The notes: generated by a model not told the origin, from the sequence alone. DNA of 64,000 nucleotides from Stutzerimonas degradans (GCF_024448505.1 NZ_JAMOHV010000007.1:124001-188000); one strand, 5' to 3'. Positions 30,501-40,645 are shown, numbered from the stretch's first letter. Numbers and translations are program-made.

Positions 30501-30721
30501 TCATGACCTCCATGGCGTTCATTCTCGGCGTGGTACCGCTGGTGATCGCCAGCGGCGCCGGCGCGGCCAGCCAGCGCGCCATCGGCACCGGAGTCATCGG
30601 CGGCATGCTCAGCGCCACCCTGCTGGGGGTGATCTTCGTGCCCATCTGCTTCGTCTGGCTGCTGTCGCTGCTGCGTCGCCAGCCCAAAACTGCGCATCAA
30701 CCCTCGGAGACCGCGCAATGA
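27590..30721 (+). CDS. RND multidrug efflux pump, inner-membrane subunit
   Basis: Proton-driven pump of the HAE1/AcrB type, 1043 residues, the usual length. Twelve membrane helices with two large periplasmic loops; the proton-relay aspartates D409-D410 are in [15 protein letters not shown]. The N-terminus [19 protein letters not shown] is typical. Substrates of this family are antibiotics, solvents and dyes. It overlaps the outer-membrane gene by ATGA. A gap of 111 bases separates it from the adaptor gene; no signal was seen there. Confidence 0.95.
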   Translation: MSLFFIKRPNFAWVVALFITLAGLLAIPLLPVSQYPSVAPPQITVTATYPGASAQVLVDSVTSVIEEELNGAKGLLYFESTSNSNGMAEVVVTFQPGTNPELAQVDVQNRLKKAEARMPQAVLTQGLEVEQTSAGFLLIYALSYKEGAQRSDTTALGDYAARNINNELRRVPGVGKLQFFSSEAAMRVWIDPQKLVGYGLSIDDVSNAIRGQNVQVPAGSFGASPGSSEQELTATLAVKGTLDDPDEFGRIVLRANPDGSAVKLADVARLEVGSESYNFTARLDGKPTVAGAIQLSPGANALQTAALVKQRLDELSANFPDDVEYSVPYDTSRFVGVAIEKVIHTLIEAMVLVFLVMFLFLQNVRYTLIPAIVVPVCLLGTLTMMYLLGFSVNMMTMFGMVLAIGILVDDAIVVVENVERIMAEEGLSPPAATVKAMGQVSGAIIGITLVLSAVFLPLAFMAGSVGVIYQQFSLSLAVSILFSGFLALTFTPALCATLLKPIPEGHHEKRGFFGAFNRGFARLTERYTRLNGALARRAGRYMLIYAGIVALLGYSYLRLPESFVPVEDQGYMIVDIQLPPGATRARTDVTGQQLEQFLQSREAVASSFLVMGFSFSGMGENAALAFPTLKDWSVRDQSQSAEAETAAVNERFAGISDGAIMAVTPPPIDGLGNSGGFSLRLQDRAGLGREALLAARDQLLGQANGNPKILYAMMEGLAEAPQLRLKIDREKARTLGVSFESISSALSTAFGSSVINDFANAGRQQRVVVQAEQGDRMTPEAVLKLYVPNSSGELVPLSAFVSTGWEEGPVQLARYNGYPSIRISGDAAPGVSTGEAMAEMQRLAAELPTGIGYEWTGLSYQEKVASGQASQLFALAILVVFLLLVALYESWAIPLAVMLIVPIGALGAVLAVTATGLPNDVYFKVGLITIIGLAAKNAILIVEFAKELWEQGHSLRDAAIQAARLRFRPIIMTSMAFILGVVPLVIASGAGAASQRAIGTGVIGGMLSATLLGVIFVPICFVWLLSLLRRQPKTAHQPSETAQ

Positions 30722-32133
30722 CCGCCCTGCGCAAACCTGCCCTCATGCTGCTGGCCCTCACCCTGTCCGGCTGCTCGCTGGCGCCCAGCTACGAACGCCC
30801 CCTAGCGCCGGTGGCACAGAGCTGGAGCGCCGCCTCCCAGACGGGTACGGCGGCGGCCAGCCTGGAGTGGCAGCGCTTCATCGTCGACCCTGACTTGCGC
30901 CAGCTGGTGAGCATTGCCCTGGACAACAATCGCTCGCTGCGCCAGACCCTGCTGGACATCGAGCAGGCGCGCGCCCAGTACCGCATCCAGCGGGCCGACC
31001 GCGTACCCGGCCTGAATGGCTCCGCCAATGGCAATCGCCAGCGGTTGCCGGCGGACCTGTCCAACAGCGGCAGCTCGCGCGTCAGCAGCAGCTATCAGGT
31101 CGGCGTGTCGCTGCCCGAGTACGAGCTGGACCTGTTCGGCCGGGTGAAGAACCTGACCGACGCGGCGCTGGAGCAATACCTCTCTACCGAGGAAGCCGGC
31201 CGCAGCGCGCGCATCGCGTTGATCGCCGAAGTCAGCCAGGCGTATCTCACCTACGACGGCGCCCAGCGGCGCCTGTTGCTCACCGAGCAGACCCTGGCCA
31301 GCCGCGAAAACTCGCTGGGCCTGATCAGCCAGCGGCGCACCGCCGGCGCGGCTACCGCACTGGACTATCAGGAAGCGCTCGGGCTGGTCGAGCAGGCCCG
31401 CGCCGAGCTGGAAAGCAACGCACGGCAGAAGCAGCAGGCGCTCAACGCCCTGGTGCTGCTGCTCGGCACCGCGGACGCGGCACAGCACGTCCCGCAGGTG
31501 CCGCAGGACAAGCCCATGCTGATTCAGGACATCGCGCCGGGCACCCCGTCCGAACTGATCGAACGCCGCCCGGACATTCTCGCTGCCGAACATCGGCTCA
31601 AGGCGCGCAACGCCGACATCGGCGCGGCCCGCGCGGCGTTCTTTCCGCGCATCAGCCTGACCGGCAGCTTCGGCACGGCCAGCGCGGAAATCTCCGGGCT
31701 GTTCGATGGCGGTTCGCGTGCCTGGAGCTTCGTGCCGACGCTGTCGCTGCCGATCTTCGATGCCGGGCGCAACAGCGCCAACCTGGACCTGGTCAAGGTA
31801 CGCAAGGACTCGGCCGTCGCGGCTTACGAAGGCACCATCCAGACCGCCTTCCGCGAAGTGGCCGACGCACTGAGCGCCACCGACACCCTGCGGCGCGAGG
31901 AAACCGCACGGCGGAACCTGGCCAACACCAGCAACGCGACGCTAAAGCTCGCCAAGGCGCGCTACGAGGGCGGCGTGGATAGCCACCTGCGCTACCTCGA
32001 TGCGCAGCGTAGCCACTTCACCAATGAGTCCGACTACATCGAGACCAGCACACGACGACAGATCGCCCTGGTCGACCTGTTCCGCAGCCTGGGCGGCGGC
32101 TGGAGCAACGGCACGCCGTTCGCGAATCGGTGA
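30718..32133 (+). CDS. RND efflux outer-membrane channel, lipoprotein
   Basis: TolC/OprM-type outer-membrane factor of 471 residues. The signal peptide ends in a lipobox (LTLSGC), and two repeated outer-membrane efflux domains follow (helical hairpins containing [19 protein letters not shown] and the second half [13 protein letters not shown]). The ATG overlaps the pump gene's stop, giving translational coupling. It completes a three-gene MexAB-OprM-like operon. Confidence 0.93.
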   Translation: MTALRKPALMLLALTLSGCSLAPSYERPLAPVAQSWSAASQTGTAAASLEWQRFIVDPDLRQLVSIALDNNRSLRQTLLDIEQARAQYRIQRADRVPGLNGSANGNRQRLPADLSNSGSSRVSSSYQVGVSLPEYELDLFGRVKNLTDAALEQYLSTEEAGRSARIALIAEVSQAYLTYDGAQRRLLLTEQTLASRENSLGLISQRRTAGAATALDYQEALGLVEQARAELESNARQKQQALNALVLLLGTADAAQHVPQVPQDKPMLIQDIAPGTPSELIERRPDILAAEHRLKARNADIGAARAAFFPRISLTGSFGTASAEISGLFDGGSRAWSFVPTLSLPIFDAGRNSANLDLVKVRKDSAVAAYEGTIQTAFREVADALSATDTLRREETARRNLANTSNATLKLAKARYEGGVDSHLRYLDAQRSHFTNESDYIETSTRRQIALVDLFRSLGGGWSNGTPFANR

Positions 32134-32297
32134 AGGCTGCTTCGCGATGCACATCGCCAGCGCCGATGAGACAAACAGGATGAAACGCACTATGTGGTCA
32201 ATACTCCGCGAACAGCCGTAACGCTGACTCAGGTCAGTTCTGACGCAGCGATACAAGCGCTTGATAGCTGGGAATCGACGATAGGGAGCGTTTTCGA

Positions 32298-33725
32298 ATG
32301 TCTCAATCTGCGCAAAAGCTGCGCCTGAGCGCGCTGGTTGCACTCGTGGTCGGCTCGATGATCGGCGGCGGCATCTTTTCGCTGCCACAGAACATGGCGG
32401 CCAGCGCCGGCGCTGGCGCGGTGCTGATCGGCTGGGCAATCACCGGGGTCGGCATGCTAACGCTGGCGCTGGTGTTTCAGACGCTGGCGAACCGTAAACC
32501 CGAGCTGGACACCGGCGTCTATGCCTACGCCAAGGCAGGCTTTGGCGACTACATGGGCTTCTCGTCGGCCTGGGGTTACTGGATCAGCGCCTGGATCGGC
32601 AACGTGAGCTACATGGTGCTGTTGTTCAGCACCCTCGGACTGTTCTTCCCAGCCTTCGGCGAGGGCAATACCGGGCTGGCGATCGCCTGTGCGTCGGTGT
32701 TGCTCTGGGCCATCCACTTCCTGGTGCTGCGCGGCATTCGCGAGGCCGCCTTCCTCAACCTGATCACCACCATCGCCAAGGTCGTCCCGTTGGTGCTGTT
32801 CATCGTGCTCGCAGCGCTGGCCTTCAGGTTCGACATTTTCGTCGCCGACTTCTGGGGCAAAGGCAACCTGGAACTGGGCAGCGTCATGAACCAGGTGCGC
32901 GGGATGATGCTGGTCACCGTCTGGGTATTCATCGGTATCGAAGGCGCCAACATCTACTCGGCACGGGCGCAGGATCGCCGGGACATCGGCAAGGCGACGG
33001 TGATCGGCTTCTATGGCGTGCTGCTTCTGCTGGTGCTGGTGAACGTGCTTTCGATGGGCATCATGAGCCAGCCGGAACTGGCGGCGTTGAAGAACCCGTC
33101 GATGGCCGGCGTGCTGGAGCATGTGGTCGGGCGCTGGGGGGCCTTGCTGGTCAGCGTCGGCCTGATCGTCTCGTTGCTCGGCGGCCTGCTGGCCTGGACG
33201 CTGCTTTGCGCCGAGATTCTCTTCGCCGGCGCAAGGGATCACACCATGCCGGCGTTCCTGCGCAAGGAGAACGCTCGGCAAGTCCCGAGCAACGCGCTGT
33301 GGCTGTCCAACGGGCTGATCCAGCTGATGCTAGTGATCACCCTGTTCAACGACGCCACCTACCTCAAGTTGCTGTACCTGGCGACGTCGATGATCCTGGT
33401 GCCCTACTTCTGGTCAGCTGCCTATGCGGTACTGGTGAGCTGGCGCGGAGAAAGCTACGAGAACGAACCGGGCGAGCGCCGCAAGGACCTGCTGATCGCT
33501 CTGGTCGCTCTGCTCTATGCCGCGTGGCTGCTGTATGCCGGTGGTGTTCAGTACTTACTGCTGTCGGCCCTGCTCTATGCCCCTGGCGCGTTGCTGTTCG
33601 CCAGAGCCAGGCGTGAGTGTGGCCAGCCGGTGTTCACACTGCTGGAAAAGCTGATCTTCGCCGGCGTGCTGATCGGTGCACTGATCGCCGCCTACGGCCT
33701 GTATGACGGCTTCCTGACCCTTTGA
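32298..33725 (+). CDS. arcD: arginine/ornithine antiporter
   Basis: APC-superfamily transporter of 475 residues with 12-13 hydrophobic segments; [21 protein letters not shown] is the conserved first helix. It exchanges external arginine for ornithine in the arginine deiminase pathway. It is followed by arcA and arcB, the same order as in P. aeruginosa. No clear ANR/FNR box (TTGAT-N4-ATCAA) was found in the 164 bases upstream. Confidence 0.93.
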   Translation: MSQSAQKLRLSALVALVVGSMIGGGIFSLPQNMAASAGAGAVLIGWAITGVGMLTLALVFQTLANRKPELDTGVYAYAKAGFGDYMGFSSAWGYWISAWIGNVSYMVLLFSTLGLFFPAFGEGNTGLAIACASVLLWAIHFLVLRGIREAAFLNLITTIAKVVPLVLFIVLAALAFRFDIFVADFWGKGNLELGSVMNQVRGMMLVTVWVFIGIEGANIYSARAQDRRDIGKATVIGFYGVLLLLVLVNVLSMGIMSQPELAALKNPSMAGVLEHVVGRWGALLVSVGLIVSLLGGLLAWTLLCAEILFAGARDHTMPAFLRKENARQVPSNALWLSNGLIQLMLVITLFNDATYLKLLYLATSMILVPYFWSAAYAVLVSWRGESYENEPGERRKDLLIALVALLYAAWLLYAGGVQYLLLSALLYAPGALLFARARRECGQPVFTLLEKLIFAGVLIGALIAAYGLYDGFLTL

Positions 33726-33777
33726 TCGGCCTGGCCTGCCGTCGGGCAAGGCCAGGGGCATGACAGGAGATTTCCTC

Positions 33778-35034
33778 ATGGCTATTCCCACCGCACCCCT
33801 GGGCGTGCACTCGGAAGTCGGCAAGCTGCGCCAGGTGCTGGTCTGCTCGCCGGGCCTGGCCCATCAACGTCTCACGCCATCCAACTGCGACGAACTGCTG
33901 TTCGACGATGTGCTGTGGGTCAGCCAGGCCAAGCGTGACCATTTCGACTTCGTCACCAAGATGCGCGAGCGCGGCGTCGAGGTGCTGGAAATGCACAACC
34001 TGCTCACCGAAACCCTGCACAACGCCGACGCCAAGCGCTGGCTGCTCGACCGCAAGCTGACGCCCAATCTGATCGGCCTCGGCCTGCATCACGGGGTGCG
34101 CGCCTGGATGGAAGAACTGGAGCCACGCCGACTGGCCGAATACCTGATCGGCGGCGTCTGCGCCGACGACCTGCGCGGGACGCAGAGCAGCGAGATCGTG
34201 CAGATGTTTCGCGACTACCTGGGCCACTCCAGCTTCATCCTGCCGCCTTTGCCGAACACGCTGTTCACCCGCGACACCACGTGCTGGATCTACGGCGGCG
34301 TGACGCTGAACCCGATGCACTGGACCGCGCGCCGGCAGGAAACGCTGCTCGCCGCCGCCATCTACCGCTTTCACCCGACCTTCGCCCATGCCGATTTCCA
34401 GGTCTGGTACGGCGACCCGGAGCAGGATCACGGCCTCGCCACACTCGAGGGCGGCGACGTGATGCCGCTGGGCAATGGTGTGGTGCTGATCGGCATGGGC
34501 GAGCGCTCCTCGCGCCAGGCCATCGGCCAGCTGGCGCAATCGCTGTTCCAGCAGGGCGCCGCCGAGCGGGTGATTGTCGCCGGGCTGCCGGTAAGCCGCG
34601 CCGCCATGCACCTGGATACCGTGTTCAGCTTCTGCGATCGCGATCTGGTGACCATCTACCCCGAAGCCGTGCAGGCGATCACCCCCTTCAGCCTGCGCCC
34701 GGACGAGAGCAGATCCGGCGGGATCGACGTGCGCCGCGAAGAAAAGAGCTTTCTCGGGGTGGTCGCCGAAGCCCTCGGCATCCAGAAGCTGCGCACCGTG
34801 GCAACCGGCGGCGACAGCTACGAAGCCGAGCGCGAGCAGTGGGACGACGGCAACAACGTGGTCGCGCTCGAGCCCGGCGTGGTCATCGGTTACGACCGCA
34901 ACACCTATACCAACACCCTGCTGCGCAAGGCCGGCGTCGAGGTCATCACCATCGATGCCAGCGAACTGGGCCGCGGCCGTGGCGGCGGCCACTGCATGAC
35001 CTGCCCGATCATCCGCGATCCGGTCGACTATTGA
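33778..35034 (+). CDS. arcA: arginine deiminase
   Basis: Hydrolyses arginine to citrulline and ammonia in the cytoplasm. 418 residues, as in P. aeruginosa; the nucleophilic cysteine is C406 in [10 protein letters not shown]. Other typical segments are [17 protein letters not shown] and [12 protein letters not shown]. The start at 33778 begins the conserved N-terminus and follows AGGAGA; an ATG at 33760 is in frame but without a site. Confidence 0.96.
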   Translation: MAIPTAPLGVHSEVGKLRQVLVCSPGLAHQRLTPSNCDELLFDDVLWVSQAKRDHFDFVTKMRERGVEVLEMHNLLTETLHNADAKRWLLDRKLTPNLIGLGLHHGVRAWMEELEPRRLAEYLIGGVCADDLRGTQSSEIVQMFRDYLGHSSFILPPLPNTLFTRDTTCWIYGGVTLNPMHWTARRQETLLAAAIYRFHPTFAHADFQVWYGDPEQDHGLATLEGGDVMPLGNGVVLIGMGERSSRQAIGQLAQSLFQQGAAERVIVAGLPVSRAAMHLDTVFSFCDRDLVTIYPEAVQAITPFSLRPDESRSGGIDVRREEKSFLGVVAEALGIQKLRTVATGGDSYEAEREQWDDGNNVVALEPGVVIGYDRNTYTNTLLRKAGVEVITIDASELGRGRGGGHCMTCPIIRDPVDY

Positions 35035-35046
35035 GGAGGCAACCCG

Positions 35047-36057
35047 ATGGCCTTCAACCTGCACAACCGGCACCTGCTCAGCCTCACCCACCACAGCGAG
35101 CGCGAGCTGCGCTACCTGCTCGATCTGGCGCGCGATCTCAAGCACGCCAAGTACAGCGGTACCGAGCACCAGCACCTCAAGGGCAAGAACATCGCGCTGA
35201 TCTTCGAGAAGACCTCGACCCGCACCCGCTGCGCCTTCGAGGTCGCCGCCTACGACCAGGGCGCCAACGTCACCTACATCGACCCAACGTCTTCGCAGAT
35301 CGGCCACAAGGAAACCATGAAGGACACCGCCCGCGTGCTCGGGCGCATGTACGACGCCATCGAATACCGTGGTTTCAGCCAGCATGTGGTCGAGGAGCTT
35401 GCGCAGTTTTCCGGCGTGCCGGTGTTCAACGGCCTGACCGACGAGTACCACCCCACCCAGATGCTCGCCGACGTGCTGACCATGCGCGAGCACAGCGACC
35501 AGCCGCTGCACCAGATCCGCTACGCCTATGTCGGCGATGCGCGCAACAACATGGGCAATTCGCTGCTGCTGGTCGGCGCCAAGCTGGGCATGGACGTGCG
35601 CATCGGCGCGCCCAAGGCGCTCTGGCCGCATGAAGAACACCTGGCCGCCTGTCGCACCTTCGCCGCGCAGTCCGGCGCGCAGCTGACACTGACCGAGGAC
35701 CCGCGCGAAGCGGTCCGCGACGTCGACTTCATCCACACCGATGTCTGGGTGTCGATGGGCGAGCCGGTCGAAGCCTGGGGCGAGCGCATCGCCCTGCTGC
35801 TGCCCTATCAGGTCAACGCTGCGCTGATGCAGGCCGCCGGCAATCCGCGGGTGAAGTTCATGCACTGCCTGCCGGCGTTCCACAACGCCGAGACCATGGT
35901 CGGCAAGGAGATCGCCGAGCACCATCCCGAGCTGGCCGGCGGGATCGAAGTCACCGACGAGGTGTTCGAGTCGCCAGCGAGCATCGTCTTCGACCAGGCC
36001 GAGAACCGCATGCACACCATCAAGGCCGTGCTGGTGGCCACGCTCGGCGGCATCTGA
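35047..36057 (+). CDS. arcB: ornithine carbamoyltransferase, catabolic
   Basis: Converts citrulline and phosphate to ornithine and carbamoyl phosphate. 336 residues; the carbamoyl-phosphate motif is [14 protein letters not shown], and the ornithine-site motif is HCLPAFH. A strong GAGGAGG site precedes it, 12 bases after arcA. In most Pseudomonas arcC (carbamate kinase) follows; here a hairpin and a convergent gene follow instead. Confidence 0.95.
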   Translation: MAFNLHNRHLLSLTHHSERELRYLLDLARDLKHAKYSGTEHQHLKGKNIALIFEKTSTRTRCAFEVAAYDQGANVTYIDPTSSQIGHKETMKDTARVLGRMYDAIEYRGFSQHVVEELAQFSGVPVFNGLTDEYHPTQMLADVLTMREHSDQPLHQIRYAYVGDARNNMGNSLLLVGAKLGMDVRIGAPKALWPHEEHLAACRTFAAQSGAQLTLTEDPREAVRDVDFIHTDVWVSMGEPVEAWGERIALLLPYQVNAALMQAAGNPRVKFMHCLPAFHNAETMVGKEIAEHHPELAGGIEVTDEVFESPASIVFDQAENRMHTIKAVLVATLGGI

Positions 36058-36069
36058 GCATCCTCAGCG

Positions 36070-36090
36070 CAGCAGGCAGCGCGCCTGCTG
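36070..36090. terminator. hairpin after arcB
   Basis: CAGCAGGC / GCCTGCTG form an 8-bp stem around AGCGC, in the 63 bases between arcB and the convergent threonine aldolase gene. No T tract follows. Its place suggests transcription ends after arcB. Confidence 0.45.
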
Positions 36091-36120
36091 GGGATGCCTC
36101 CGATGCCTCGGTCGCCGCAT

Positions 36121-37167
36121 CTACAGGGTGCCGGTGACCGCGGCGCGAATGTCATCGGCCAGCTGCCGCACGCGGGCCTCGCTGGTGTCCCAAGAGCACA
36201 TGAACCGCGCCCCCCCGACCCCGATGAAGGTGTAGAACATCCAGCCGCGACTTCTCAGCGCGTCCAGCGCGGTTGGCGGCAGGCTGACGAAGACGCCGTT
36301 GGCCTGCACCGGAAACATCAGCTCGACGCCCGGCAGGTCCTGTATCAGCTCGGCCAGCAGCCGGGCACAGCGGTTGGCGTGTTCGGCGTATTTCAACCAG
36401 GCGCCGTTTTCCAACAGGCCAACCCAGGGCGCCGAAAGAAAACGCATCTTGGAGGCGAGCTGACCGGCCTGCTTGCAGCGGTACTCGAAATCGGTCGCCA
36501 GTTCGCGATTGAAAAACAGGATGGCGTCGCCTACCGCCATGCCGTTCTTGGTGCCACCGAAGCAGAGCACGTCGACGCCAACTTTCCAGCTGAGCTCCGC
36601 CGGCGACAGACCCAGGTGCGCGCAGGCGTTGGCGAAGCGGGCGCCATCCATGTGCAGGTGCAGCCCGAGCTCCCGGCAGGTCGCGCTGATCGCACGCAGC
36701 TCGTCGGGCTGGTAGACGGTGCCGACTTCGGTGGCCTGGGTCAGGCTCACCACGCGGGGCTTGGGGTAATGGATGTCCTTGCGCTTGAGCGCGACCTCGC
36801 GAATCGCCGCCGGCGTCAGCTTGCCCTGCTCCGTCGGGGCCAGCAGCAGCTTGGAGCCGTTCGAGAAGAACTCCGGGGCACCGCATTCGTCGGTTTCGAT
36901 ATGAGCGATGTCACCGCAGATCACGCTGTGGTAACTCTGGCAAAGCGACGACAACGCCAGGGAATTGGCCGCCGTGCCGTTGAAGGCGAAGAACACCTCG
37001 CAGTCGGTTTCGAACAGCTGGCGAAAGTGATCGGCCGCGCGCGTGGTCCACTGGTCGTCGCCATAAGCCCTTTCGTGGCCCTGGTTTGCGCGGGCCATGG
37101 CCTCCCAGGCTTCGGGGCAGATGCCGGAATAGTTGTCGCTGGCGAATTGCTGATTGGCGATTGTCAT
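36121..37167 (-). CDS. ltaE: low-specificity L-threonine aldolase
   Basis: PLP-dependent aldolase (348 residues) splitting threonine into glycine and acetaldehyde. The PLP lysine is in CFGGTKNGMAVGDAI. Other typical parts are SDNYSGICPEAW at the N-terminus and LHMDGARFANA. The start at 37167 follows GAGGAT by 6 bases; longer in-frame versions up to 37359 add a segment unlike the family. Confidence 0.93.
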   Translation of the reverse strand: MTIANQQFASDNYSGICPEAWEAMARANQGHERAYGDDQWTTRAADHFRQLFETDCEVFFAFNGTAANSLALSSLCQSYHSVICGDIAHIETDECGAPEFFSNGSKLLLAPTEQGKLTPAAIREVALKRKDIHYPKPRVVSLTQATEVGTVYQPDELRAISATCRELGLHLHMDGARFANACAHLGLSPAELSWKVGVDVLCFGGTKNGMAVGDAILFFNRELATDFEYRCKQAGQLASKMRFLSAPWVGLLENGAWLKYAEHANRCARLLAELIQDLPGVELMFPVQANGVFVSLPPTALDALRSRGWMFYTFIGVGGARFMCSWDTSEARVRQLADDIRAAVTGTL

Positions 37168-37327
37168 CACATCCTCGTCATATGACGCTGCGGGGCGGTT
37201 GAGGCAGTAGGTTCGATTGTAGAACCCCGCGAGCCGACTCTCGCAGTGAAGACTTCGCGGGCAGCGAAAGCGTTCCGGCCAGAGGCTAGTACACGCTCTC
37301 ACCACGCGTTGTTGCCCGTCGCCGCGC

Positions 37328-38335
37328 TCAGCGCTCTCCTTCGTCAGCCGCCGTGCCACCGGGCTGCACGTTCCGGGTCTTGTACATCGACACGATGACG
37401 CCTCCGGCCAGCAATGCGACGGTCACGCTCAAGGAGATGACCGACGGAATCTTGCCGATGATGCCTACCAGGAAGATCTTCGCGCCGATGAATACCAGTA
37501 CCAGCGCCAGTGCGTATTTCAGGTACGCAAAGCGATGGATCATCGCGGCGAGCGCAAAATAGAGCGCCCGAAGCCCGAGGATGGCGAAGATGTTCGACGT
37601 ATAGACGATGAACGGATCCTGGGTAATGGCGAAAATCGCCGGGACGCTGTCGACCGCGAAGACCAGGTCGGCACACTCGATCAGGATCAGCGCGAGGAAC
37701 AGCGGCGTCGCCCACAGTACGGGCTTGCCCGTCGCGTCGGGCTGACGCACGAAGAAGCGCTGCTCGTGCAGTGTGTTCGTGACCCGCAGATGCTTGCGCA
37801 GAAACCTGACCAGCAGGTTGCGCTCGAGATCCGGGTGATCATCAACCTTGCTGAACAGCATCTTCAGACCGGTCACGGCGAGGAAGAGCCCGAACACGTA
37901 GAGAATCCAGCTGAATTCGTGGATCAGGGTCGCGCCCAGACCGATCATCAACGCCCGCAGCACGAGCACGCCCATGATTCCCCAGAACAGCACCTTGTGC
38001 TGGTACTGCCGCGGAATCGCCAGGAAGCCAAAGATGGTGGCCATGAGAAAGACGTTGTCCATCGACAGCGATTTCTCGATGAGGAAGCCGGTCAGGTAAT
38101 CCATGCTGGCATCGCTGCCCTTCTGGAAATACACCCACAGGCCGAACAGCAGACCGGCGCTGATGTAGCCCGCCGACAGCAGCAGGCTCTCGCGCACGCC
38201 GATTTCGTGATTGTCCCGGTGAAGGACTCCCAGATCGAAGGCGAGCAGCGACACCACAACGGCGATGAAAACCAGCCACAGCCAAGTGGCCGTGCCGAGA
38301 AATTCGGCAAGGAGAAACGGTTCTAGGGCAGTCAT
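37328..38335 (-). CDS. TerC/Alx-family integral membrane protein
   Basis: A 335-residue membrane protein with about nine helices. Acidic motifs typical of TerC are LLAFDLGVLHRD, SLSMDNVFLMA and ADLVFAVDSVPAIFA. Family members help metal (manganese or calcium) export and tellurite resistance, and Alx is pH- and manganese-controlled. The start at 38335 is chosen for AAAGGAGG 8 bases before; an ATG at 38362 would disrupt the upstream hairpin at 38351-38375. Confidence 0.9.
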   Translation of the reverse strand: MTALEPFLLAEFLGTATWLWLVFIAVVVSLLAFDLGVLHRDNHEIGVRESLLLSAGYISAGLLFGLWVYFQKGSDASMDYLTGFLIEKSLSMDNVFLMATIFGFLAIPRQYQHKVLFWGIMGVLVLRALMIGLGATLIHEFSWILYVFGLFLAVTGLKMLFSKVDDHPDLERNLLVRFLRKHLRVTNTLHEQRFFVRQPDATGKPVLWATPLFLALILIECADLVFAVDSVPAIFAITQDPFIVYTSNIFAILGLRALYFALAAMIHRFAYLKYALALVLVFIGAKIFLVGIIGKIPSVISLSVTVALLAGGVIVSMYKTRNVQPGGTAADEGER

Positions 38336-38350
38336 CGAGCCCCTCCTTTC

Positions 38351-38375
38351 AGTCATAGTCAAAACGACTGTGACT
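38351..38375 (-). promoter_or_regulatory. leader hairpin directly before the terC-type ribosome site
   Basis: On the minus strand AGTCACAGTC-GTTTT-GACTATGACT folds with a single mismatch and ends next to AAAGGAGG. Such a position is suited to control of translation. The rest of the leader was not recognised as a known riboswitch. Confidence 0.4.
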
Positions 38376-38652
38376 CCGACATCGCGGTACGAAACCGCCA
38401 GAGGGGCCCGGTGTCACCCCGCTACTCTAGTGAGGCGAAGCGTCACGCCACAAGCGCGAGGTATTGCGAAGTATTTCTCATGTTTTGCCACATTGGACGC
38501 CCTGAATCGGCGCTTACGGAGGGCACTTTTCGCTAGAGACAGGTCAGTATCAATCGATCGGCCACCCCTCCCCCGGAATCGGCGCCACGATCAGGAGGCA
38601 CTTCGCAATCTGACGCACCGGTCACGCTGCGATTTCAACCTGCGCCGCTTCC

Positions 38653-38665
38653 TTTCAAATTGAAA
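38653..38665. promoter_or_regulatory. palindrome TTTCAA-N-TTGAAA, unit 1
   Basis: TTTCAAATTGAAA is a perfect 6-bp palindrome with a 1-base centre, 46 bases upstream of the -24 element of unit 1. A half-site TTTCAA lies 20 bases further up (38633-38638). The same palindrome occurs before unit 3 (52301-52313) and a degenerate copy before unit 2 (49529-49541). It is a candidate site for a sigma-54 activator. Confidence 0.6.
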
Positions 38666-38710
38666 TCCGAAGAATTCAGAATTCACCTTTAAAATCAATA
38701 ATTTAATAGT

Positions 38711-38725
38711 TGGCAGGCTCTTTGC
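38711..38725 (+). promoter_or_regulatory. sigma-54 promoter of unit 1
   Basis: TGGCAGGCTCTTTGC has TGGCA and TTGC at exact -24/-12 spacing, 46 bases before the first gene. The 435-base space 38336-38770 also contains the palindrome at 38653 and the minus-strand leader hairpin; I see no gene in it. Confidence 0.75.
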
Positions 38726-38770
38726 TAATTCAGGTCAGAGGACCGTTGAATGAAATAGCGAGGAGCCGCA

Positions 38771-39517
38771 ATGACGAATCGTATAAAAATCATCATCCCG
38801 ATCCCTATGGATCAGGCTGCCGCGGCCAATCGGGCCAGCCAGCTTCCACCTCACTTGATTCTTCCCGGGTTTCACCCCGAGTTCGTACCGGTCGTCCGTG
38901 GGGCCTCGCTGGCCGACAGCCCCTACGACGTCCTGCTGATGGATTTCTCCGTGGTCGAGGCGGGTCTGCGCGCCGAGGAAGAAGGCTATGACGCAGTGTG
39001 CATCGACACCGTCAGCGACTCCGGCCTGGCTGCCCTGCGCTCGCGTCTGAATATCCCGGTGGTTGCACCCGGCATGTCGGCGTTTCACATGGCCTGCATG
39101 CTCGGCAAGAAATTCAGCGTGATCACCATGTGGGAACCGTGGTTCGCGCTCTACGAAAAGACCCTCACCGAATACCAGCTGTGGCCTCGCGTGGCCTCGA
39201 TCCGTTCGATCAAGACGCGTCCGGACCTGAAGGAGCTACTGGGCGGCAAGGAAGAAGTGGTGTTCGCCAAGCTCGAAGCCGAAGCACGTCTGGCAATGGA
39301 GGAAGACGGCGCGGATGTCATCGTGCTGGGCTCGACCACCATGCACCAGTCCCACGCCTACCTCAGCGAGCGCCTGCCCATCCCGGTGATCAACCCCGGT
39401 CAGGTGGCCTACAAGCTCTGCGAGCTGATGCTGACCCTGGGCCTCAAGCCCAGCCGCAAGGCCTATCCGGCACCGGAAAACCCCAACGATGCCGCCTACC
39501 ACGCGTTCACTCGCTGA
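38771..39517 (+). CDS. Asp/Glu/hydantoin racemase-fold protein lacking both cysteines
   Basis: A 248-residue protein of the aspartate/glutamate/hydantoin racemase superfamily, first gene of unit 1. In hydantoin racemases two catalytic cysteines sit in motifs like IACFSDPGL and VLGCAGM. Here the equivalent segments are CIDTVSDSGL and VLGSTTM, so T80 and S188 occupy the cysteine positions (C77 is three residues off). It is therefore unlikely to be a classical racemase; a decarboxylase, isomerase or amide-binding role is possible. Hydantoinase A/B genes occur in the same regulon at 61-64 kb. Confidence 0.75.
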   Translation: MTNRIKIIIPIPMDQAAAANRASQLPPHLILPGFHPEFVPVVRGASLADSPYDVLLMDFSVVEAGLRAEEEGYDAVCIDTVSDSGLAALRSRLNIPVVAPGMSAFHMACMLGKKFSVITMWEPWFALYEKTLTEYQLWPRVASIRSIKTRPDLKELLGGKEEVVFAKLEAEARLAMEEDGADVIVLGSTTMHQSHAYLSERLPIPVINPGQVAYKLCELMLTLGLKPSRKAYPAPENPNDAAYHAFTR

Positions 39518-39544
39518 CAACAAGAACAAGAGAGGAAGGAAATC

Positions 39545-39934
39545 ATGTCCCAGCTGACCCGTGACGAGCTGATCGAACTGGCCACCCAGAAGTACTTCGC
39601 CAACGTCGATCGCAAGGCGATGGAGCCAGTGCTCGACTGCTGCAACGAGGATGTGCAGTTCACCATCCAGACCGACAACCTGACGCACAGCGGCCATGCC
39701 GGGGTGCGCAAGATGTTCGAGAACCTGTTTTCCGGTTACGAGGAGATCTGGCACGGCGATTTCGAGGTTGCTGCCGACGAGCAGACCCAGACGGTCTGTG
39801 CGCGCTTCAACGTCTATCTCAAGGATCACCAGGGCAACGAAACGCGCCTGAAGAACTGCAATTTCTGGTACGTCGAGAACGGTCGCTTCAGCCGGGTGTT
39901 CGTCTTCATGAGCGGCGACAACGTGCTGCGCTGA
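39545..39934 (+). CDS. SnoaL/NTF2-like protein
   Basis: A 129-residue protein with the cone-shaped NTF2 fold signature: an N-terminal helix (ELIELATQKYFANVDRK), then MEPVLDCCNEDVQFTI, and a curved sheet ending FWYVENGRFSRVFVFMSGDN. Members are isomerases, cyclases, hydratases or non-catalytic binders. It follows the racemase-fold gene by 27 bases with GAGAGGAA. The substrate cannot be assigned. Confidence 0.7.
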   Translation: MSQLTRDELIELATQKYFANVDRKAMEPVLDCCNEDVQFTIQTDNLTHSGHAGVRKMFENLFSGYEEIWHGDFEVAADEQTQTVCARFNVYLKDHQGNETRLKNCNFWYVENGRFSRVFVFMSGDNVLR

Positions 39935-39967
39935 GCCGCGGCCCCCACATAGCCTGATCGCTCACAC

Positions 39968-39988
39968 GCGCAACCGGCCCGGTTGCGC
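39968..39988. repeat. hairpin before the third gene of unit 1
   Basis: GCGCAACCG / CGGTTGCGC is a perfect 9-bp stem with loop GCC. It lies between two genes of the operon, right before the GAGGAA ribosome site of the next gene. A role in mRNA stability or partial termination is possible. Confidence 0.45.
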
Positions 39989-40000
39989 CGAGGAATAACA

Positions 40001-40573
40001 ATGTTCAGTGACCAGATGATCGTCTTGACCTACGTGATCCGCCACGACGCCGACCGGCGCGGGTACAACCCCTGGCTGCGCGGCGTCGACAACCCGTTCT
40101 TCAACTCCGTGTCGCAGATCGACCGGTACGAGAACTGGAAGCTCGCCGATGCCACCGGCGACCGCCCGCGCTGGACCCACTTCGACCTGCTGCACCCGGC
40201 CAAGGGTGTCGCGCCACAGGAGGTTTTCCACATTCCCGTGGTCGCGGAATTCGCCGCCAACTGGTCGCGACTCTGGGGCGTCGACCCGGCCGCCGCAGAC
40301 CAGTCGGTGAACTACCAGATCCACATCCTCGAGCGGGTACGCCAGGGCAAGCGCGCGCGCGGCGGGCTGCTGGCGCTGATCGTCGACCCCGATCTGGAGC
40401 GGCTGCCGGCCGACGCCGAGCTCTGGCGCACGCGCAGCATGGTGGTGGGCGACAACCAGCTTGGCGAAGTCTTCGCCCTGCAGCCCCTGGCGCTGACCGA
40501 TGGCCAGGCCGATGCCGGCTGGGGCCGCCAGGTGCTGGTCGGCGAATGCATCGCCAGCCCGAACTACCCGTGA
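40001..40573 (+). CDS. protein of unknown function in unit 1
   Basis: A 190-residue soluble protein without signal peptide or membrane segment, which I do not recognise. It begins MFSDQMIVLTYVIRHDADR and contains SQIDRYENWKLAD, ARTHFDLL-like and EVFALQPLALTDG segments; the pattern of beta strands near both ends could fit a dimeric alpha/beta barrel such as EthD- or REDY-type proteins, but the evidence is weak. The start at 40001 has GAGGAATAACA before it. It is co-directional with the flavoenzyme genes and probably acts in the same pathway. Confidence 0.6.
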   Translation: MFSDQMIVLTYVIRHDADRRGYNPWLRGVDNPFFNSVSQIDRYENWKLADATGDRPRWTHFDLLHPAKGVAPQEVFHIPVVAEFAANWSRLWGVDPAAADQSVNYQIHILERVRQGKRARGGLLALIVDPDLERLPADAELWRTRSMVVGDNQLGEVFALQPLALTDGQADAGWGRQVLVGECIASPNYP

Positions 40574-40645
40574 AACCGCACCGACAGGCGTCACCCGACG
40601 CCTGCTTCGACTGACTTCCGCCCCAAGGCACAACGAGTAGCCGAC

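Noticed and set aside
32134..32297. ANR/FNR box before arcD
   Set aside because: TTGAT at 32260 is followed by ATCGA only after eight bases, while the box needs four and ATCAA. Not a valid site.
33634..36015. Long open frame on the minus strand opposite arcA and arcB
   Set aside because: It mirrors well-identified genes, has histidine-, glutamine- and valine-rich shadow composition and no ribosome site. The same applies to other long antisense frames (for example 20919-23033, 28535-30718, 43033-44988, 46314-48641 and 55669-57903).
38336..38460. Manganese (yybP-ykoY) riboswitch before the TerC-family gene
   Set aside because: The hallmark GGGGAGUAGC was not found; only a weak AGAGTAGC is present. 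I kept the hairpin next to the ribosome site but not the riboswitch call.
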